DNA of 64,000 nucleotides from Vampirovibrio sp. (lineage in GTDB: Bacteria > Cyanobacteriota > Vampirovibrionia > Vampirovibrionales > JAJTHC01): the NCBI GenBank assembly GCA_024998755.1, contig JACEUU010000003.1:620001-684000 (forward strand), read 5' to 3'. The notes under the pieces were generated by a model that was given only the letters and a program-made list of their open reading frames with translations, was not told the origin of the DNA and made no database searches. The translations under genes were made by a program, and so were the position numbers. Shown here in pieces: positions 1 through 8,392 of the stretch (within the stretch, counting starts at the first letter, position 1; every line of letters starts with the position of its first letter).

Positions 1-95
1 GTCAATGGTCATCTCAATGAACTTATTTTGTGTGTAGGTGTTAGTGATACAACACATCTTTTCTTGCAAAGATGTTGAATGGGGAGATAATAACT

Positions 96-1163
96 ATGAT
101 GATTATGAGCAGCAACTATTCACCAGTATTGAACAACTGGAAAGCTTTTGGCGTAGATTCAAGCACGTCTTTAACCCCTATGACGGGTGGTACATCTGCA
201 GATGATGTATTATTATTTAAAAACAAAGTGGGTCTTTCGGTAGATTTAGGCTTGGGGAATGATACCCTTCGATTGGCGTCTGTTTCTAATAGTGCCTTTG
301 ATTTAGGCGATGGTCAAGATACCTTGACGGCTACGAATGTTGCTCGTACTTTGATTTCTGGTGGGTTGGGTGATGATAAAATGACCGTTACCGGTAGCTA
401 CAACATTTTAGAAGGTGGCGTACACGGCACGGCTGGTAGTGCAGAATTGACGGATTTAACCTTTGGTTTACTACCGGGTGATAGAGAAATGGACTACGCA
501 GACGATTCTGCCCCTCCTTACACCTGTGATAATGACATCATTACAGCTACGGGCCATTTTAACGTAATTAGTGGGCAGGGTGGCGATGATAGACTAACCG
601 CTACGGGTAATGATAACGTATTGATTGGCGGGTATGGGTCTGATTATTTAACCGCTAAGGGGAATCATAACTTTTTGGCTTCGGGCAACTTAGGTGGCTC
701 TGACCCTAGCAATGGCTTGGTGCGTGATTATTTGACCGTTCGTGGTAACGACAACGTTATTCAGGCGGATGCTGGCGATTCCATTTGGATAACTGGCGGT
801 AACAATATAGTTCAAATTACTGAAAGCAGTCAGTTAAAAGGTGTTTTGTATGCTACACAAACATCTAGTGCTTCTGGTAATTTCTTGTTCTTGAATGACG
901 AGCATTCTGATTTCTCCTTCAGTGTGGCTCGTTCTGGGAAGGCAGATTTAGCGATTGTTGATGTGGATACGCCAACATCCTTCTTCACTGTAGCAGGTCA
1001 GTTTGCCAAAAGTGGCTTGTTAGGGGTAGATGCTATTTACACGGCTGATGGCTATGTGTTGGATGCTGCAGGTATTAATCAGGCCGCCCATGGGGTAGAT
1101 GTGAGTGGCTTATGGCAATTGGCTGCCCCGCCAGTACCTGAAGCGGTTATTCCTGTATTCTAG
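96..1163 (+). CDS. RTX-like repeat protein (Gly/Asp-rich, probable calcium-binding beta-roll)
   Basis: The protein (355 aa from this start) carries several units of the type GGxGxDxLT, for example around residues 90, 160 and 185 (GGLGDDKMTV, GQGGDDRLTA, GGYGSDYLTA), each followed by a G-x-x-N-x-[IV]-[IL] strand. This resembles RTX/haemolysin-type calcium-binding beta-roll repeats, though the units are looser than the GGXGXDXUX consensus. No N-terminal signal peptide is visible; RTX proteins are typically exported by type I secretion through a C-terminal signal, which I cannot verify. I chose the ATG at 96 because GGGGAG at 81-86 lies 9 nt upstream; an in-frame ATG at 72 precedes that site. 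The start is ATG ATG ATT ATG. Function beyond the fold is unknown. Confidence 0.72.
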   Translation: MMIMSSNYSPVLNNWKAFGVDSSTSLTPMTGGTSADDVLLFKNKVGLSVDLGLGNDTLRLASVSNSAFDLGDGQDTLTATNVARTLISGGLGDDKMTVTGSYNILEGGVHGTAGSAELTDLTFGLLPGDREMDYADDSAPPYTCDNDIITATGHFNVISGQGGDDRLTATGNDNVLIGGYGSDYLTAKGNHNFLASGNLGGSDPSNGLVRDYLTVRGNDNVIQADAGDSIWITGGNNIVQITESSQLKGVLYATQTSSASGNFLFLNDEHSDFSFSVARSGKADLAIVDVDTPTSFFTVAGQFAKSGLLGVDAIYTADGYVLDAAGINQAAHGVDVSGLWQLAAPPVPEAVIPVF

Positions 1164-1206
1164 TTTAACCACTAACGATTCTTCTTTTATTAGGTACCCT
1201 ATTCAG

Positions 1207-1231
1207 CCTCCGAAATCGTCTTTTTCGGGGG
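1207..1231. terminator. Hairpin between RTX-like gene and pdxJ
   Basis: A 9-bp stem (CCTCCGAAA pairing with TTTCGGGGG, one G-T pair) with a 7-nt loop lies between the convergent RTX-like gene and pdxJ. A short T run follows a few bases later on the plus strand. It probably ends transcription of the rightward gene and may serve both directions. Confidence 0.5.
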
Positions 1232-1299
1232 TTGGATGGTTTTTATTGAAGTCGTTATTGTGTGAAGGGATTATCACAGGCTTTTTTCATTGTGGCGTT

Positions 1300-2046
1300 T
1301 TATTGTCCGGCTAAAATAGCTTTCATTTTTGCTACTGCAGGGCCTAAGCCCATAAAAATAGCTTCAGCTATAAGGCTATGCCCAATGTTGAGTTCTATTA
1401 AATTGGGTAACGCTAAAATGGGTCGAACGTTGCCAAAATGTAAGCCATGCCCTGCATTTAAGCCCATGCCAAGTTGTTTGGCTTGTTTTGCTGCGGCAAA
1501 TAGAATGGCTAGTTCTGCTTCAGGGTTGCCTGTTTCTTCAAACACTTCGCAGTATTGCCCCGTGTGCAATTCAATAAACGGCGACCCAATTTCGGCAGAA
1601 GCCTCAATTTGCGTGGTATCAGGGTCAACAAATAAGCTAACAGGTACGCCAACATCCGCCAATCGTTGGATGGTTTCAGCTAAGGATTGCCTGTTGGCGA
1701 TGACATTTAACCCGCCTTCAGTGGTTACTTCTGCACGGCGTTCAGGCACAAGGGTTACCATATCAGGCCGAACCATTAAGGCGGTTTGTACCATTTCAGG
1801 GGTGTTTGCCATTTCTAAATTGAGGCGTGTTTTTACCCGTCGACGTAGTTCCCGAATATCGCTATCGCGAATGTGTCTGCGGTCTTCCCGAAGGTGAGCG
1901 GTAATGCCATCTGCCCCGAAGGCTTCGGCAACATCTGCTGCCCGAAGTGGGTCTGGGTAGTGGACGCCTCTGGCATTACGAATGGTGGCAACGTGGTCTA
2001 TGTTGACCCCTAATAAAATAGAGCGTTTTTCAGGATTGTTAGTCAT
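1300..2046 (-). CDS. pdxJ: Pyridoxine 5'-phosphate synthase
   Basis: PdxJ condenses 1-deoxy-xylulose 5-phosphate with 3-amino-2-oxopropyl phosphate to give pyridoxine 5'-phosphate in the DXP-dependent vitamin B6 pathway (cytosolic TIM barrel). The 248-aa length fits the family (about 240). The N-terminal GVNIDHVATIRNARG segment, the HLREDRRHI segment near residue 51 and the ELHTGQYCE segment in the middle are family hallmarks. It follows gatC by 27 nt on the same strand and is probably co-transcribed with it. GGAG lies about 11 nt before the ATG. Confidence 0.96.
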   Translation of the reverse strand: MTNNPEKRSILLGVNIDHVATIRNARGVHYPDPLRAADVAEAFGADGITAHLREDRRHIRDSDIRELRRRVKTRLNLEMANTPEMVQTALMVRPDMVTLVPERRAEVTTEGGLNVIANRQSLAETIQRLADVGVPVSLFVDPDTTQIEASAEIGSPFIELHTGQYCEVFEETGNPEAELAILFAAAKQAKQLGMGLNAGHGLHFGNVRPILALPNLIELNIGHSLIAEAIFMGLGPAVAKMKAILAGQ

Positions 2047-2073
2047 GATGATGAGTACTCCGATTTTTTGTTT

Positions 2074-2418
2074 TTAGAGGATGTTGGGAACGACGAAAGC
2101 CCCGTCTTCTTGTTCAGGAGCGTTGCTGAGTAAGGCTTCACGGGTGAGTGGTTGGTGGGGAATGTCTTGCCTGAATCCTGCTTTACCTGTGGCATGAACG
2201 GTGGGTACAACGGGGCTTGCTACTTGTCCTTCAGGGGTGTTTGCCATGTAGGGTTCAAGGGGTAGCTGGTTGAGTTGATCCATAAAGCCTAAAATTTTGG
2301 TTAGGTTTTTTTGGGCATCGGCGGTTTCTGTTGCGGTTAATTCTAAACTGCTTAAAACAGCAATCTTCTTCACCATCTCTTCAGTAATGGTTGGGGTGTT
2401 TGGTGTGGTCATCATCAT
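2074..2418 (-). CDS. gatC: Asp/Glu-tRNA amidotransferase subunit C
   Basis: GatC (114 aa) is the small subunit of the GatCAB complex that converts Glu-tRNA(Gln) or Asp-tRNA(Asn) to Gln- or Asn-tRNA. The N-terminal half (EEMVKKIAVLSSLELT, then a helix ending in MDQLNQLP) and the C-terminal VVPNIL ending match the family. gatA and gatB are not in the window. The gene opens with three ATG codons; the only purine-rich site is GGAG about 11 nt before the first, within a GGAGACCTCC inverted repeat. It lies 22 nt after the HEPN gene, so it may be read from the same transcript as the upstream defence pair. Confidence 0.93.
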   Translation of the reverse strand: MMMTTPNTPTITEEMVKKIAVLSSLELTATETADAQKNLTKILGFMDQLNQLPLEPYMANTPEGQVASPVVPTVHATGKAGFRQDIPHQPLTREALLSNAPEQEDGAFVVPNIL

Positions 2419-2439
2419 TATGGGGAGGTCTCCTAATTT

Positions 2440-3114
2440 CTATATATCTAAGTAATTATTGTTGATTAAGCATTTTTCCATTATATCTATAAAGCGGTTA
2501 ATATTCTCGAAACTATCTTTCAATGTTTTAAGTTCTACTTGAGTTACACTGAAAGTTTCTCTATCTGAAAACACCCCATGCACAAAATTATTTCTAGTTT
2601 GATAAATACTGTTTAATTGAGCCTTAAGAGTAATAAAGAAATCGGATACATCATCTTCAGGATAACTGAAGCCTTTAAAATCCTCTAACAAAGAAGGTGG
2701 CAATATCTTGCCTAAAAAAGAAGTTTTAAAGCTAGTAATCTTTGAATCTTTAAAGAAAAAATCACTGGAAGTACAGGGAGAGAAAGAAACACTCCCTTTT
2801 GTCAAGCCTTCCCATAGTCTGTCATCTACGCTGTTCCAATTATTATTATCGCTATTTTTCAAAGCCTTAATTATAGGTAGGCAAAGTAAATTTACAATAC
2901 TAGGCATTGAAGAAGATTCTTTTTCTAATCTCCTTTGATAATACTTCTTAACTGAAGAGCAAAGTTCTTCACAAAATCCATCCCAATAAAGAGCAATTAA
3001 AGTATTAAGTAAGCGTGAATCTATAATATCTAAATAGTCTAAATTTAAAAATAATTGCTGTATTTTTATTTGAAGAGCATTACGTCTTGCACTAAAAGCG
3101 TTATCAAATAACAT
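2440..3114 (-). CDS. HEPN-domain protein, partner of DUF262 protein
   Basis: A 224-aa, Lys/Asn-rich helical protein whose C-terminal third has an R-x4-H motif (RNNFVH, Arg174 to His179). This is the catalytic signature of HEPN ribonucleases, and the context resembles the MAE_28990/MAE_18760-like HEPN family, which commonly sits next to DUF262 genes. It follows the DUF262 gene by 18 nt on the same strand, so the two form an operon. I infer a toxin or effector RNase controlled by the DUF262 partner. An in-frame TTG at 3117 is an alternative start. The low GC relative to pdxJ and gatC suggests horizontal acquisition. Exact family assignment needs a profile search. Confidence 0.7.
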   Translation of the reverse strand: MLFDNAFSARRNALQIKIQQLFLNLDYLDIIDSRLLNTLIALYWDGFCEELCSSVKKYYQRRLEKESSSMPSIVNLLCLPIIKALKNSDNNNWNSVDDRLWEGLTKGSVSFSPCTSSDFFFKDSKITSFKTSFLGKILPPSLLEDFKGFSYPEDDVSDFFITLKAQLNSIYQTRNNFVHGVFSDRETFSVTQVELKTLKDSFENINRFIDIMEKCLINNNYLDI

Positions 3115-3132
3115 CAAACCGTTGAACCTATT

Positions 3133-4266
3133 TTAGTTGTTTGATTCTAACAATGCTTTAAAAGCATCTTGACCGATTTTAATGTTAGTTGTACGTCGGT
3201 CTAAAGAAAATGAGTTTTTATCTGCTTTGTAATTTTCAGACAATCTTTTAATTTCTTCTAAAATAGTAATATCGTCCAATTTTAGAAGTTCGTCAGCAAA
3301 ACTAGAGTAACCCAAAAAAGTCTGCTCAAAAGCGGCAATAGTGAAGCCACCAGCGAAACGTTGTTTTTGCAAATCCCATTTCTTTAAAATATTAGAGTCA
3401 AGATTATATAATCGGTCTATTGTAGCATTAAATAATGACTCACATCTTTCAATATGTCTTTTGAAAATAGCGTCTGTTGCATATATTTTCGCTTTTTCTT
3501 TTAGGTAAGTGGTCAATAACGTTGCCAAAGAACCCTTGCGTTCAGCATAGTGTTTTTGTAGTAAAGTGTTACAGTCCGAATCCATAAAAAATATAAAACG
3601 GCACACTAATTCCATATCATAACGCTGTTCTTCTTTTAAGTCCGTTAAGGCTATTAATTCTTGAAACTTCTCATTTTTCCCTAAGTTCTCAATACGATTT
3701 AGTAGCTCTTCAGAATATTCTACGATTAAACAATTTCTAACTTCCTGCTCCGTTAAAGGAGCTCCTTTAGTATTGATTAAATTAAATAATTCATAGCGAA
3801 CATTTTCATCTGTACCTTGTAATAATCTAGTAATTTCCAGACGATACGTGCGAAAAGCAAACTTTATTTTAGAGTCTAATTGCTCGTAGGTAGTGTTTTC
3901 CAAGCCAACTATTCTTTCGCCAGACTTAAGTTTTAATGGAAGAAATACAGAACCATCTTCTTTTTTTAAACGACCTTGGAACTCCAAAATTGTACTCAAT
4001 CTCTGAAGTCCATCTATCACATCCCATTTACCATCATCATCTTCTGTTACAAAAAAGTGTGGGATGGGCATACCAATTAAGAGACTTTCTATAAACGACG
4101 TTTTATCTACATCTTTCCATCTGAAAAAGCGTTGATATTTAGGATGAAGATTAATTAACCCATCTTCATACATACTTGTAAACTCACCAATAGAAACAGG
4201 CAATATGCCTGTTTGCAATTTTTTTCGCTCACCAATGATGGCTTCTGTTAAAGTTTGATTAGTCAT
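3133..4266 (-). CDS. DUF262 (GmrSD-like / ParB-Srx fold) protein
   Basis: The 377-aa protein has the DUF262 signature: NLHPKYQRFFRW near residue 40, followed by DVIDGLQRLST near residue 85, a variant of the DGQQR nucleotide-binding motif of the ParB/Srx fold. DUF262 occurs in the GmrSD modification-dependent restriction enzyme and in many defence pairs. The usual C-terminal DUF1524 HNH nuclease is absent, so any nuclease activity probably comes from the adjacent HEPN protein. It is first in a leftward DUF262-HEPN operon inserted between ahcY (61 nt upstream) and gatC. The role in phage defence is inferred from family and context. Confidence 0.82.
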   Translation of the reverse strand: MTNQTLTEAIIGERKKLQTGILPVSIGEFTSMYEDGLINLHPKYQRFFRWKDVDKTSFIESLLIGMPIPHFFVTEDDDGKWDVIDGLQRLSTILEFQGRLKKEDGSVFLPLKLKSGERIVGLENTTYEQLDSKIKFAFRTYRLEITRLLQGTDENVRYELFNLINTKGAPLTEQEVRNCLIVEYSEELLNRIENLGKNEKFQELIALTDLKEEQRYDMELVCRFIFFMDSDCNTLLQKHYAERKGSLATLLTTYLKEKAKIYATDAIFKRHIERCESLFNATIDRLYNLDSNILKKWDLQKQRFAGGFTIAAFEQTFLGYSSFADELLKLDDITILEEIKRLSENYKADKNSFSLDRRTTNIKIGQDAFKALLESNN

Positions 4267-4327
4267 TATTTAAAATTTCCATTAGTATTTTCTTAACTGA
4301 ATCTAAGAACTAAATTATACCACAATA

Positions 4328-5608
4328 CTATTGAGTCCCTTCGCTCCAGCTAGCCATGTAGGCTTCCATCGCAGGAGTCATGGCATCAATCCCAATACCC
4401 AAGCCTTCTAGTTTTAACTGGGCAATTTTATAATCCAATTCATACGGCAACGTCAACATATTGTTGGGCAGTTTGCCATAGTTCTGCACTAAATATTCCA
4501 CACCCAAGGCTTGATTTGAAAAACTCATATCCATCACGCTGGAAGGATGCCCTTCCGCCGCAATGAGGTTGACCAACCGACCTTCACAAAGGCTATAAAG
4601 TGTTCTACCATCTGCTTGTTTGCAAGCCTGCACAAACCGACGTGGCTCTGTAACGGCAACAGATTGTTCCACCAACGCATCGTGGTTATATTCCCAATTG
4701 AAATGTCCTGCATTGCATAAAATCGCTTGATCTTTCATCAGCGAAAAGTGTTGGGCATCAATGGCGTGTTTGTTGCTGGTAATGGTAATAAACAAATCCC
4801 CCAGCGGAGCAGCTTCAGCAATCGGCATCACTCTGTAGCCTTCCATGACGGCTTCTAAGGCTTTCATGTGGTCTACTTCGCACACAATAACATTAGCACC
4901 CATCCCTCTGGCACGAAGGGCAACACCCCGCCCGCACCAGCCATAGCCAACAACTACAACGGTTTTGCCGCTTAATAGAATGTTGCATGCACGAAAAATA
5001 CCGTCTAGCGTGCTTTGTCCTGTGCCGTAGCGGTTATCAAACAAATGTTTGGTTTTAGATTCATTCACGCCAATAGCAGGCCAAGGCAACAAGCCTTGTT
5101 TATCTAATGATTTGAGGCGGGTAATGCCAGCGGTGGTTTCTTCGGTACTACCCATTAAGGTTTTACCTAATTCCGGTTTTTGTTGAAGCACAGCGGCTAC
5201 TAAATCGCCCCCGTCATCCATAATCACGTTGGGGTTATGGTTGAGGGCAATTTCAACGTGATGCTTAAAGGTATCAACCGTTTCACCTGCAAACCCGAAG
5301 GTTGAAATACCGTAATGGGCAACGAGCGAAGCGGCGACATCATCTTGCGTGGAAAGCGGGTTGGAAGCTATGACAACGGCATCTGCTCCGCCGGCTTGCA
5401 TGGTAATGGCTAGGGCGGCTAGTTCTTTGGTTAGGTGTCCGCAAGCGGAAATACGAAGCCCTTTGAAGGGTTGTTCCACTTTAAAGCGGTTGCGAATGCT
5501 GGCTAATACCGGCATATCTTGTAATGCCCAGTTAATTTGATTGAAGCCTTGGGTGGCTAGGGTTAAATCTTTAACTTCATGTTTAGGCAGGGCTTGAATG
5601 GTCTGCAT
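4328..5608 (-). CDS. ahcY: Adenosylhomocysteinase (S-adenosylhomocysteine hydrolase)
   Basis: AhcY reversibly hydrolyses S-adenosylhomocysteine to adenosine and homocysteine, clearing the product inhibitor of methyltransferases, with tightly bound NAD. The 426-aa length matches the shorter bacterial type. Visible are a catalytic-domain region (ETTAGITRLK, near residue 160), an NDNRYGTGQS-like segment (LFDNRYGTGQSTLDGI) and the NAD-binding loop GYGWCGRGVA. No SAH riboswitch is recognisable upstream. The gene marks the left edge of conserved chromosome before the accessory island, whose first recognisable element, an IS, starts 121 bp away. Confidence 0.96.
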   Translation of the reverse strand: MQTIQALPKHEVKDLTLATQGFNQINWALQDMPVLASIRNRFKVEQPFKGLRISACGHLTKELAALAITMQAGGADAVVIASNPLSTQDDVAASLVAHYGISTFGFAGETVDTFKHHVEIALNHNPNVIMDDGGDLVAAVLQQKPELGKTLMGSTEETTAGITRLKSLDKQGLLPWPAIGVNESKTKHLFDNRYGTGQSTLDGIFRACNILLSGKTVVVVGYGWCGRGVALRARGMGANVIVCEVDHMKALEAVMEGYRVMPIAEAAPLGDLFITITSNKHAIDAQHFSLMKDQAILCNAGHFNWEYNHDALVEQSVAVTEPRRFVQACKQADGRTLYSLCEGRLVNLIAAEGHPSSVMDMSFSNQALGVEYLVQNYGKLPNNMLTLPYELDYKIAQLKLEGLGIGIDAMTPAMEAYMASWSEGTQ

Positions 5609-6413
5609 GGGTGAATACTTTCTAAAAAAAAGAGTGAGATAGGATGGACTATTCTATGCTTATTATTCTACCAAAAAAGTATCATTAAACTAATTGTCTA
5701 TTCACAAGGTTGGCTTGAAGGGGTACTTAGAAGCTGTCTTCATAGTGTAGGATTTGTTGTATAATGAAAGGATAGCAAAGGGGAAAGATGATCTATCCAA
5801 CTGATTTAACAGACAAACAATACAACCTGATTGCCGGTTTATTCAATGTAGGAAACTACGGTCAGGCAAGAAAGCACCTTGTCAGAGACCTACTCAACGC
5901 CGTTTTTTATCTCACCAAAACAGGGTGTCAATGGGCAATACTACCCAAAACCTATCCACCCAGAAAAGCCGTTGAAAGCTTCTTTTACCGAGCAAAAAAA
6001 CGAACAACATGGGATGCCATGCTTGAACGTTTCGTGGTTCTCGACCGAGAAGCCTCTGGTAAAAAAGCCGAACCCACTTACGCCTTGATTGATTCCCAAA
6101 GCGTGAAAACCACGCTCAATGCCGAAGAACGTGGTATTGACGGGGAAAAAAAAGGTGAAGGGTCATAAATGGCATATTGTAACCAATACGCAGGGACGGC
6201 TATTGTTTGTTCAAGTACACGCCGCTAATATCCACGATACGAAAGGGGGGTGTGGTGTTTTTGAGCAGGCGGTGAAGATATTTCCTAGCTTAAAGGGTGT
6301 TTGTGCAGATGCTGGGTACCGTAAGACATTTGAGGACTTTGTAAAAGGGATTTTAGGTAAAACGGTTGAGATTGTTGAGCGAATTAAAGAGGCGGGTTGG
6401 GCGGTGATTCCTA

Positions 6414-7342
6414 TAGCTGTTCCAATAATTATTGAGCTATAATAAGGAGGATAACGTTCACGAAAAAGGAGGATTCATCTATGGCATATAGCGTCGATTT
6501 AAGACAACGAGTCGTTGATTGCATCAATCAAGAAAAAGAAACACAACAAGCCACCGTCATCCGATTCAAAGTCAGTCTCGCCACCGTCAAACGATGGGTC
6601 AAACGAACCTGTCTCATCCCCAAAAAACCAGGGGCAACCACCGCAACAAGCATCGACAGAAACCAACTACTCGCCATACAAAAAGCCAACCCCAGTGCCT
6701 ATTTGGACGAATTGGCTCTCTTGCTCGGTTCTAAAAAATCCACCATTTCCTACAACCTCATTAAACTCGGCATTAGCCGTAAAAAAAAGCACGCTCTACC
6801 GAGAACGAAGTGAAGCCAAACGCACAGTTTATAAGCAGGAGATAGAACCGCTAACGCCCGCCAGTCTTGTGTTTGTGGATGAATGTGGGGTTGACCGTAG
6901 AAGCGTTGAACGCTTGTATGGTCGTTCCCCTAAAGGTGAACGGGTGCAGGAGGAAATTAGTGGTCAACGCACCGAACGTACCTCTATTATAGCAGGGTTA
7001 CAGGGTGGAAAGCCATTAGCCCCGTGGTGTTTTAAGGGCTATTGTAATACCGAGGTTATTTTGACGTGGGTTGAACATGAGTTGTTACCGAGTTTAACGG
7101 CGGGGATGACGGTCATTGGGGATAATGCGAGTTTTCATAAATCTTGGGAGATTCAACAGCTGATTGAATCTGCGGGTTGTCGGTTGTTGTTTTTACCGCC
7201 TTACAGTCCTGATTTGAATCCGATTGAGCGATTTTGGTCGGCGTTGAAGGCGAGAATTCGTCGGTTACTAACCGATACCTTATCTTTAGATGAAGCCATT
7301 GACCAAGCCTTTAAAATGGCTCAATAACTTTTGGAACAGCTA
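6414..7342 (+). mobile_element. IS630-family element, copy 1 (nested in the IS5 element)
   Basis: A 929-bp element bounded by imperfect inverted repeats (TAGCTGTTCCAATAATTATT at 6414; complement of TAGCTGTTCCAAAAGTTATT ending at 7342) and a TA duplication (6412-6413 and 7343-7344), as expected for the IS630/Tc1-mariner superfamily. It encodes a two-frame transposase. A second copy of identical length, in the opposite orientation, is at 8393-9321, so the family has been active recently in this genome. Confidence 0.9.
6481..7327 (+). CDS. IS630-family transposase (two overlapping frames)
   Basis: The first frame (6481-6813, 110 aa) supplies the N-terminal helix-turn-helix region ([18 protein letters not shown]). 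The second frame continues from the A8-G tract at 6781-6789 to 7327 and supplies the DDE_3 endonuclease domain: [11 protein letters not shown] (first Asp), [11 protein letters not shown] (second Asp), [16 protein letters not shown] (Glu). Fusion requires a +1 (or -2) shift at the A8 run, which suits programmed frameshifting or transcript slippage known in this family. GGAGG at 6471-6475 precedes the ATG. All three catalytic acids are present, so the enzyme may be functional when frameshifted. Confidence 0.85.
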
Positions 7343-7528
7343 TAAACGGTGGATTGTGGAGCGAACGTTTGCTTGGTTGACTGGGTATCGTCGGTTATCT
7401 AAAGATTTTGAACGAACAATTAGTTCGGCTGAAGCTTTCGTTAAAATTGCTCATTGTAAGCTGTTATTAAATAGACTGTCTAAACTATGAAGACAGCTTC
7501 TAACCACTCATGGGGAATGTTTAGCTTT

Positions 7529-7790
7529 GCAATTAAAGGGGGTAAACTTGATTGTTTGGCATTTATTCAAGTGCTTCTTGAAATAAAAGCAGGAAATCAA
7601 GTTTGAACTATTTTTATATGATTACAAAGTAGCCTAGCCCCATTATTTAAAAGGGTTTACAGGGTTTTTTTAGGGCTTTTTACCCCCGAAAACTTGATTG
7701 TTTACCACTAATTCAAGTGCCACTTGATTTTAAGGAATTATTTCAAGACGCACTTGAAACACTGGCAGACAATCAAGTTGTAAAGCAATC
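7529..7790. repeat. Iteron-like block, copy 1 (ACTTGA/TCAAGT boxes)
   Basis: About 260 bp without a gene contains eight exact ACTTGA/TCAAGT hexamers (7546, 7567, 7597, 7692, 7713, 7722, 7752, 7773) and two one-mismatch versions (7576, 7743) in both orientations. Several carry the extended form AACTTGATTGTTT. The whole block recurs in the same orientation at 24297-24563. Such spaced boxes suggest repeated binding of one protein, as at a replication origin, partition site or recombination enhancer. The rest of the gene-free stretch 7791-7973 shows nothing recognisable. Confidence 0.75.
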
Positions 7791-7973
7791 CATTTTCATC
7801 ACACCGAGGATATTTTTTGAGCGTTTTAGAGTTTGAAATAACTGAGAAAGCGTGTTTATTATGAAGACGTTCGATTATAAGCACTGGGCAATTTTAATTC
7901 TCTAGAATCGCAACGGTTTAGTTTCTCTTATTGAACGATAGGTGTTCTACAATAAATTACCAAAAGATGATTT

Positions 7974-8390
7974 TTAAATATCGACGGTATAGTCTTCATT
8001 ATTCATGACTTTTTTTAATAAAAACAAACATTCTTCAGAGTATTTTCGACAATGACCTTTACCTGTACTAATTCTATTATGGTATTGGTTATCGCTTTCC
8101 TGCAAATCTACGTTCTTGTTTGTTTTGATTGTGTCTAAAAGTTTTTTAGCATTGTGCCAAGTGTCCCCAACTTGTAGCTTAGTGGCTATGTCAAGGAAAT
8201 TTTACTTCCGAGGAACGAGAGGAGCTTGTATCTGCAATACCGAATACTTTGGTAAATTCAGCCTCTTCTGTAGCCAAATTGTTAAAATGTTGCACATTAA
8301 CATTTAAGGTATTCTTGGCTAAATCGCATCTAAATAGTTTATAAGTTTTAGCCATTAAAGCTCGTAAAGTTTTTATTGGTACTCTTGTAG
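7974..8390 (-). pseudogene. 3' remnant of an unrecognised gene, truncated by IS630 and frameshifted
   Basis: A minus-strand reading frame enters from the IS630 boundary at 8392 and runs to a TAA at 7974-7976. It shifts frame once near 8195, where one extra T in the AAAATTT stretch breaks the frame (SSEVK to FLDIATK). The joined product is about 138 aa with lysine- and asparagine-rich helical sequence ending in NNEDYTVDI. I do not recognise the family. Its place next to the iteron-like block matches that of the type IIG restriction gene at the second block copy, so it may be the tail of another cargo gene; that is inference. Confidence 0.6.
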
Positions 8391-8392
8391 TA

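Larger units (their letters stand above)
5788..7490 (+). pseudogene. IS5-family transposase, two-frame, interrupted by IS630
   Basis: The N-terminal part (5788-6168; YPTDLTDKQYNLI start, GCQWAILPKTYP, YALIDSQSVKTT carrying the first DDE Asp) ends in one frame. The second part (read from about 6140 to 6411, with VCADAGYRKTF carrying the second Asp) continues in the +1 frame. The switch falls at an A8-G tract (6146-6154), as in two-ORF IS elements that use frameshifting. The reading frame is then cut by the IS630 insertion at 6412. Precise removal leaving one TA joins WAVIP to [12 protein letters not shown] (the DDE glutamate) in frame, with the protein ending at 7490. The disrupted enzyme is presumably inactive. 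Confidence 0.85.
5730..7500 (+). mobile_element. IS5-family element (IS427-like), split by an IS630 insertion
   Basis: Near-perfect terminal inverted repeats (GAAGCTGTCTTCATAGT at 5730 and its complement ending at 7500) enclose a transposase of the IS5 type. The element is flanked by TA on both sides (5728-5729 and 7501-7502), consistent with a 2-bp target duplication of the IS427 kind. Without the nested 929-bp IS630 element and its TA duplication, the IS is about 840 bp, a usual length. It sits at the left edge of the island next to ahcY. No second copy occurs in the window. Confidence 0.85.

Noticed and set aside
1105-1897. Plus-strand reading frames over pdxJ
   Set aside because: They are antisense shadows of a clear pdxJ with no ribosome site or family match.
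5609-5729. SAH riboswitch or other leader upstream of ahcY
   Set aside because: No paired or conserved element is visible; the sequence is A/T-rich without structure.
7974-8390. Assigning the remnant to a restriction endonuclease family
   Set aside because: Its neighbourhood is suggestive, but no motif is visible, so no family is given.
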